Source of the DNA: Flavobacteriales bacterium
GTDB lineage: Bacteria > Bacteroidota > Bacteroidia > Flavobacteriales_D > Sanyastnellaceae
DNA: 64,000 nucleotides
Direction: 5' to 3'
Assembly: GCA_016780385.1 (NCBI GenBank)
Contig: JADHLY010000002.1
Span: forward strand, 1-64,000
In this document: one piece after another, positions 59,219 to 64,000 of the stretch
How the letters are laid out: each line of letters opens with the position of its first letter
Position numbering within the stretch: the stretch's first letter is position 1
Program-made: the position numbers and the translations under genes
Notes under the pieces: model-generated
Told to the model about the DNA's origin: nothing
The model's database searches: none
What the model saw: the letters and a program-made list of their open reading frames with translations, nothing else

Positions 59219-59913
59219 GCGCGGATCGCCGCCCGGCCCATGTGCCTTGGATCATCGCGGCTATGCTGCTGTTGGACCAGGCCGTCAAGGTGTTCATCAA
59301 GCTGGGGTTTACCCTGGCAGAGAAGGTGACCTGGATTCCGGGTGCCTTTGACATTCAATTCATCGAAAACGATGGGATGGCCTTCGGCTGGGCCTTGCCC
59401 GGTTCGACGGGCAAATACCTGCTGACGGGGTTTCGCATTGTGGCGGTCGTCTTGCTGTCCATTCACGTCCACCGCATAGCCCGACAGGGCGCACCTCGCG
59501 GTTTCCGCCGCGCCATCGCCTTGATCCTTTCCGGCGCGGCAGGCAACATATTGGACAGTGTCTTTTACGGACAGCTGTTTAGCCGCAGTTCATTTGGTGA
59601 GGTGGCGGATTGGGCCTGGCGCAGTGAATGGGGCGGTTACGCTCCCCTTTTCCGGGGCAACGTCGTGGACATGCTGCACATTACGGTGCGCTGGCCGCAA
59701 TGGTGGCCAATGGACGCTTGGGTCGGCCAAGAGGTCTTTCCGCCCATTTTCAATATTGCAGATCTGGCCATCACTTGTGGTGTGGCGTGGATCATTCTGC
59801 GGCAGAAAAGTTGGCTGGGGCAAGGGGCGCTATGGTCCCAGCCTGCGCCCGCAGCAGAGGACCAAGGCGATGCGGTTGTTGCACCGGAAGCCCGCACTGA
59901 AGAAGGGGCCTGA
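59215..59913 (+). CDS. lspA: Lipoprotein signal peptidase (signal peptidase II)
   Basis: LDQAVKVFIK, FIENDGMAFG, GAAGNILDSVFYG, FRGNVVDMLH, PIFNIADLAITCGV; TTG start. Confidence 0.95.
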   Translation: MSADRRPAHVPWIIAAMLLLDQAVKVFIKLGFTLAEKVTWIPGAFDIQFIENDGMAFGWALPGSTGKYLLTGFRIVAVVLLSIHVHRIARQGAPRGFRRAIALILSGAAGNILDSVFYGQLFSRSSFGEVADWAWRSEWGGYAPLFRGNVVDMLHITVRWPQWWPMDAWVGQEVFPPIFNIADLAITCGVAWIILRQKSWLGQGALWSQPAPAAEDQGDAVVAPEARTEEGA

Positions 59914-61878
59914 TCACGAAACCGGCGAGGGGGCATCGACCCAATCACCGTGCGTACGGATGAGGTTGATCAGGGCATCGACGGCCTCGTCTTCAGGAAT
60001 GTTCCGCTCGACCACTTCCTTCTCCTTGTAAAGGGTGATTTTTCCGGGTCCCGTCCCCACGTAGCCATAGTCGGCATCGGCCATTTCACCGGGGCCGTTG
60101 ACGATGCAGCCCATGATTCCAATCTTGATGCCCTTGAGGTGGTCCGTGACCGCCCGGATGCGCGCAGTGGTTTCCTGAAGATCAAAGAGGGTGCGGCCAC
60201 AAGACGGGCAGCTGATGTACTCTGTGCGGCTGATCCGCGTCCGAGTGGCTTGAAGGATGCCGAATGCGGTGCGGTTCAAAAAGCGCAGTCCACCTTCAAT
60301 CCCTACCGATGCCGCCAAGCCGACGCCGTCGCCATAACCATCGAGCAACAGCCCCCCCATCTCGGTGGAAGCCCTCAATTGCAAGCGTTCCGCATCCAGC
60401 GCGCCATAGTCCTGATGCACGATGACGGGAAGGTCACACCCCGCGTTGACCAGCCGGTGGAAGGCCGAGCGCAATACGGGCAGCGCATCCGGCCTGTCGG
60501 CAGACAACACGAGGACCGTGGGGTCGTTGCCACAGTCAGCGAGTGCTTGGGCCCGCTGTTCATCGAGGTCGTCCGCGTTCATCTTCAAGAGGTTCAACGC
60601 GGTGTCGAGTCCATTTGAAGCACGGGCAGCACCGTAGTCCTCCCATTCCCAAAGGGGGTGATGGCGTTCGGCAGGTGTTTTGGATGACCGCCATGTGGCG
60701 GCCTCTTGGATGGCGCGAATCCAGCCAGGCAAGGCAAAGTCGCATGTGCGATCGCCCACCAGGATCAGGTCGCAAGCCGCATCATCTGCTTCCCATTTGT
60801 CGAGCTCGGTGTGGTAGCGGTGGCCGAGGCCATAGAGGCCGGCAGGAGTCAGGGGTCGGCCCGTTAAGTCGTGCATCACCACAGGGACTTGACCACCGCC
60901 GACCGGACCGATGGCGCGGGTGTTTCGCCGTTGATAGGCGTATCGGTCGCTGCCTTCCGGGGGTGGCGTGAAGTTGGAATTGGTGGGGCCCTGTCGCCCG
61001 GCCTCGGCGAGCTCGGCGAGCATGCGTGCGACGGGGATTTCGGCTTCCGGTGCTTCTGTCAATGAGACCCTGATGGTGTCTCCCAATCCTTCGGCGAGCA
61101 GTGTTCCGATGCCCACCGCGCTCTTGATGCGGCCGTCTTCGCCTTCGCCGGCTTCGGTCACCCCGAGGTGCAAGGGGTAGGCCATGCGTTCGTCCGCCAT
61201 GCGGTCCGCTAGCATTCGGTAGGCTTGTACCATCACTTGCGGATTGCTGGCCTTCATGGAGAGCACGATGTCGTGGTAATCCTCGTCCCGGCAGATGTGC
61301 AGAAACTCCATGGCGCTTTCCACCATGCCGAGGGGCGTGTCGCCATAGTGGCTCAGGATCCGGTCGGACAGAGAGCCATGGTTGGTGCCGATGCGCATGG
61401 CGCGCCCCAATTCCTTGCACTTCCGCACGAGCGGGGTAAACCGTTCACGGATCCGAGCGAGCTCTTCCGCATAGGTGGCCTCCGTGTACTCGTGGGTCTC
61501 GAACTTCTTTTTGTCGGCGTAGTTGCCCGGATTGACCCTGATTTTTTCGACGTGATCGGCCGCGATTTCTGCGGCATTGGGGGTAAAGTGAATGTCGGCA
61601 ACCAAGGGAACACCGGCGTGGCCAGCCGCGTCCAAGCGCGCCCGGATTTCACCCAACGCCTCGGCTTCCTTCTTGCTCGGTGCGGTGATGCGGACGATTT
61701 GACACCCGGCTTCAATCATGCGCAATGACTCGGCGACGGTGGCCTCGATGTCCATGGTGTCGGCCGTGGTCATGGATTGGAGGACAAGTGGGGCCTCGCC
61801 CCCGACGGTCACGGCACCGATTTTTACAGGCCGGGTCGCTTTTCGGGTTGCAGGGTGGGATGCGTTCGGTCTTGTCAT
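59914..61878 (-). CDS. ispG: 4-hydroxy-3-methylbut-2-en-1-yl diphosphate synthase, long three-domain form
   Basis: LVLQSMTTADTMDIEATV; RVNPGNYADKKKF; C-terminal EYISCPSCGRTLFDLQ...KIGIMGCIVNGPGEMADADYGYVG with a large central insert. Confidence 0.95.
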   Translation of the reverse strand: MTRPNASHPATRKATRPVKIGAVTVGGEAPLVLQSMTTADTMDIEATVAESLRMIEAGCQIVRITAPSKKEAEALGEIRARLDAAGHAGVPLVADIHFTPNAAEIAADHVEKIRVNPGNYADKKKFETHEYTEATYAEELARIRERFTPLVRKCKELGRAMRIGTNHGSLSDRILSHYGDTPLGMVESAMEFLHICRDEDYHDIVLSMKASNPQVMVQAYRMLADRMADERMAYPLHLGVTEAGEGEDGRIKSAVGIGTLLAEGLGDTIRVSLTEAPEAEIPVARMLAELAEAGRQGPTNSNFTPPPEGSDRYAYQRRNTRAIGPVGGGQVPVVMHDLTGRPLTPAGLYGLGHRYHTELDKWEADDAACDLILVGDRTCDFALPGWIRAIQEAATWRSSKTPAERHHPLWEWEDYGAARASNGLDTALNLLKMNADDLDEQRAQALADCGNDPTVLVLSADRPDALPVLRSAFHRLVNAGCDLPVIVHQDYGALDAERLQLRASTEMGGLLLDGYGDGVGLAASVGIEGGLRFLNRTAFGILQATRTRISRTEYISCPSCGRTLFDLQETTARIRAVTDHLKGIKIGIMGCIVNGPGEMADADYGYVGTGPGKITLYKEKEVVERNIPEDEAVDALINLIRTHGDWVDAPSPVS

Positions 61879-62073
61879 GTGGGCCTGATGATCGGGTACA
61901 AGGGGGGAGTTACCAGGCACAGAATGCCTTGGGGGTTTCCCGCCCTGAAGTTAACACGGCTCCGGCACGGCGGTTCAGGACAATTGGCAGTTTTTGTGCC
62001 GGTGAGGGGTGTGAACCTTGGGCCTTTCCGTTGGTTCCGTCAGTAGCTTGGCACAGGTTTACCTCCGCCCCTC

Positions 62074-63195
62074 ATGCTCGGATTTCAATTTCACGCCACC
62101 CGCCCCGATCAGGACCGCCGAAGCCCGTTTCAACGGCTGCTCGAGCTGTTCACGGAGGTGGTGACGCACACCAGTGGCGATGTGGATGAGGCCATGGAAT
62201 GGATGCGGGCCTTGGACGATCAGCACGGCCTGACCGAACCGGACTACACCCTGGATGATTTCTTTGAGGAGCTGAAGGACAAGGGGTATTTGCGGGAATC
62301 CACGGGTGCAGAAGGGGGCGGCATCCAATTGGGATCCAGGGGCGAGCAGCACATGCGCCGCAGGGCATTGGACCAGATTTTTGGCAACCTGCGCAAGGGC
62401 ACACAGGGCAAGCACCGCACCCGCGAGCGCGGCCAAGGCGACGAGCCCACCGAGGACCGCAGGCCCTATCGCTTCGGAGACAAGCTGGACCAAGTGGATT
62501 TCAGTGCGTCGCTGCGCAATGCGCAGATCCATCACGGCCCGGGCGCCGCCAGTGGCCGGGGCGGATTCAAACTCACCGAGGACGACCTCGTGGTGGAGGA
62601 CCGCGAGCACAGAAGCACCACCGCTACGGTGCTGATGATCGACATCAGCCACAGCATGATCTTGTACGGGGAGGACCGCATCACTCCTGCCAAGAAAGTG
62701 GCCATGGCGTTGGCCGAATTGGTCATGGTCAAGTATCCCAAAGACACCCTCGACATCGTGGTGTTCGGCGACGACGCCTGGGAAGTCAGCATTGCAGACC
62801 TGCCCTATCTGCAGGTGGGTCCGTTCCACACCAATACGGTCGCAGGGTTGGAGCGCGCCATGGATATTCTGCGCAGGCGCAAAACGCCCAACCGCCAGAT
62901 TTTCATGATCACCGATGGCAAGCCCAGCTGTCTCAAAGAGCCAGACGGCTACTACAAAAACAGCTGGGGGCTCGACCCCTACATCACGGGCAAATGCCAC
63001 AATTTGGCGCGCCAGTGCCGCAAGGTGGGCATCCCCATCACGACTTTCATGATCGCAACGGACCCTGCCCTGCAGCGGTTTGTCTCCGACTTTACCGAGG
63101 CCAACAACGGCCGTGCATTCTTTACCGGGCTCAAGGGCCTCGGCGACACCATTTTTTCTGATTTCGAACGGAACCGACGCGGCAAGGCGCGTTGA
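62074..63195 (+). CDS. VWA domain-containing protein (CoxE/ChlD-like)
   Basis: MIDAS motif VLMIDISHSMILYGEDRITPAKKVAMALAELV...IFMITDGKPS. Confidence 0.9.
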   Translation: MLGFQFHATRPDQDRRSPFQRLLELFTEVVTHTSGDVDEAMEWMRALDDQHGLTEPDYTLDDFFEELKDKGYLRESTGAEGGGIQLGSRGEQHMRRRALDQIFGNLRKGTQGKHRTRERGQGDEPTEDRRPYRFGDKLDQVDFSASLRNAQIHHGPGAASGRGGFKLTEDDLVVEDREHRSTTATVLMIDISHSMILYGEDRITPAKKVAMALAELVMVKYPKDTLDIVVFGDDAWEVSIADLPYLQVGPFHTNTVAGLERAMDILRRRKTPNRQIFMITDGKPSCLKEPDGYYKNSWGLDPYITGKCHNLARQCRKVGIPITTFMIATDPALQRFVSDFTEANNGRAFFTGLKGLGDTIFSDFERNRRGKAR

Positions 63196-63209
63196 ATTGA
63201 AACCCACTA

Positions 63210-64000
63210 ATGAGCTCTTCCACCCCCACTGAGGCCACTTTGGGCGCCCTGCGCGCCTCCGGTTATGCCCCCCGCAGCATTGCAGAAGAATTGCGGGCCA
63301 ACTTGATCGAACGCATGTCTTCTGGCGCGGCCATGTTTGAGGGCATCATCGGCTATGATGACACGGTGATTCCCGAGGTGCAGCGTGCCGTGCTCGCGGG
63401 GCACAGCATGAACTTGCTGGGCCTGAGGGGGCAGGCCAAGACCCGCATGGCACGCGGGCTGACCGCCTTGCTCGACGAATGGGTGCCCGTGTTGGAAGGC
63501 GCACCGCTGCCGGAAGATCCGATGGCCCCGATTACCCCACAGGGCATGGCTTTGGTCGCCGAATTGGGAGACGACGCGCCCATCCGATGGATGCACCGCA
63601 GTGAGCGCTACGTGGAGAAATTGGCGACTCCGGACGTAAGTGTGGCCGACCTGATTGGGGACATAGACCCCATCAAGGCCGCCAATGAAGGCCTCGATTA
63701 CAGCGATCCGCGCGCCTTGCACTTCGGCTTGATCCCACGCAGTCACCGCTGCATTTTTGCCATTAACGAATTGCCCGATTTGCAGCCGCGAATCCAGGTG
63801 GCCCTGTTCAATATCCTGCAAGAAGGCGACATTCAAATCCGGGGTTTCCAGATGCGGTTGGCGCTCGACATTCAGTTCGTCTTTACTGCAAATCCTGAAG
63901 ACTACACCAACCGCGGTGCCATCATCACGCCGCTGAAGGACCGCATCCAAAGCCAAATTCTGACGCACTATCCCGAATCGCTGGAGGACTCCATGGCCAT
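63210..64000 (+). CDS. AAA+ ATPase, magnesium chelatase ChlI/MoxR-like, partial (runs off the right edge)
   Basis: HSMNLLGLRGQAKTRMARGL Walker A-like; RSHRCIFAINELPDLQPRIQVALFNILQEGDIQIRGF; absent from the ORF track because it is open at the edge. Confidence 0.9.
   Translation, partial: MSSSTPTEATLGALRASGYAPRSIAEELRANLIERMSSGAAMFEGIIGYDDTVIPEVQRAVLAGHSMNLLGLRGQAKTRMARGLTALLDEWVPVLEGAPLPEDPMAPITPQGMALVAELGDDAPIRWMHRSERYVEKLATPDVSVADLIGDIDPIKAANEGLDYSDPRALHFGLIPRSHRCIFAINELPDLQPRIQVALFNILQEGDIQIRGFQMRLALDIQFVFTANPEDYTNRGAIITPLKDRIQSQILTHYPESLEDSMA

Noticed and set aside
59914-61920. Unusually large IspG (about 650 aa) as a fusion novelty
   Set aside because: The long form with an inserted central domain is already known in Bacteroidota, Chlamydiae and plants.

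Overview
This 64 kb, GC-rich window looks like chromosomal DNA from a Bacteroidota (Flavobacteriia-like) bacterium. Lineage evidence: a T9SS sorting domain, an IPExxxVDY-family protein in the rnc-pyk block, a long-form IspG, a Cys-poor DksA-like protein downstream of ileS, and TAnnTTTG-type -7 promoter elements. Most of it is dense housekeeping sequence. Minus strand, left part: feoB (partial) - M23 peptidase - DUF4292 lipoprotein - TPR lipoprotein - nucleotidyltransferase - dut - enoyl-CoA hydratase - fused peptide-type ABC ATPase - hppD - hmgA - glucosaminidase - MORN lipoprotein - polyprenyl synthetase. Next come yicC-gmk-nadD, prs-rplY-pth, a histidine kinase/response regulator pair, dnaG, recJ, a Cys-rich repeat lipoprotein, an OmpA-like protein, an aldehyde dehydrogenase and tRNA-Gln. 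Right part: leuS, polysaccharide deacetylase, a receiver protein, DUF349, recX-prfB, fumC, manC, mlaEF plus an iodotyrosine-deiodinase-like nitroreductase, acpP-fabF-rnc-IPExxxVDY-pyk, ileS-dksA-lspA, ispG, and a VWA/AAA pair cut by the right edge. The most distinctive accessory locus is 27.8-38.6 kb. It holds two tandem surface-protein genes, a YadA-head-repeat protein with a dockerin-like N-terminus and a 3163-aa T9SS-secreted Cys-rich/HYR-repeat protein; a strong terminator separates them. Other points worth follow-up are a recurrent -7 promoter motif abutting start codons (candidate leaderless mRNAs), a prfB without the programmed frameshift, and an IYD-like gene coupled to mlaF. I found no CRISPR array, rRNA, transposase, prophage or recognisable defence system. 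All family assignments come from reading motifs, not from database searches.
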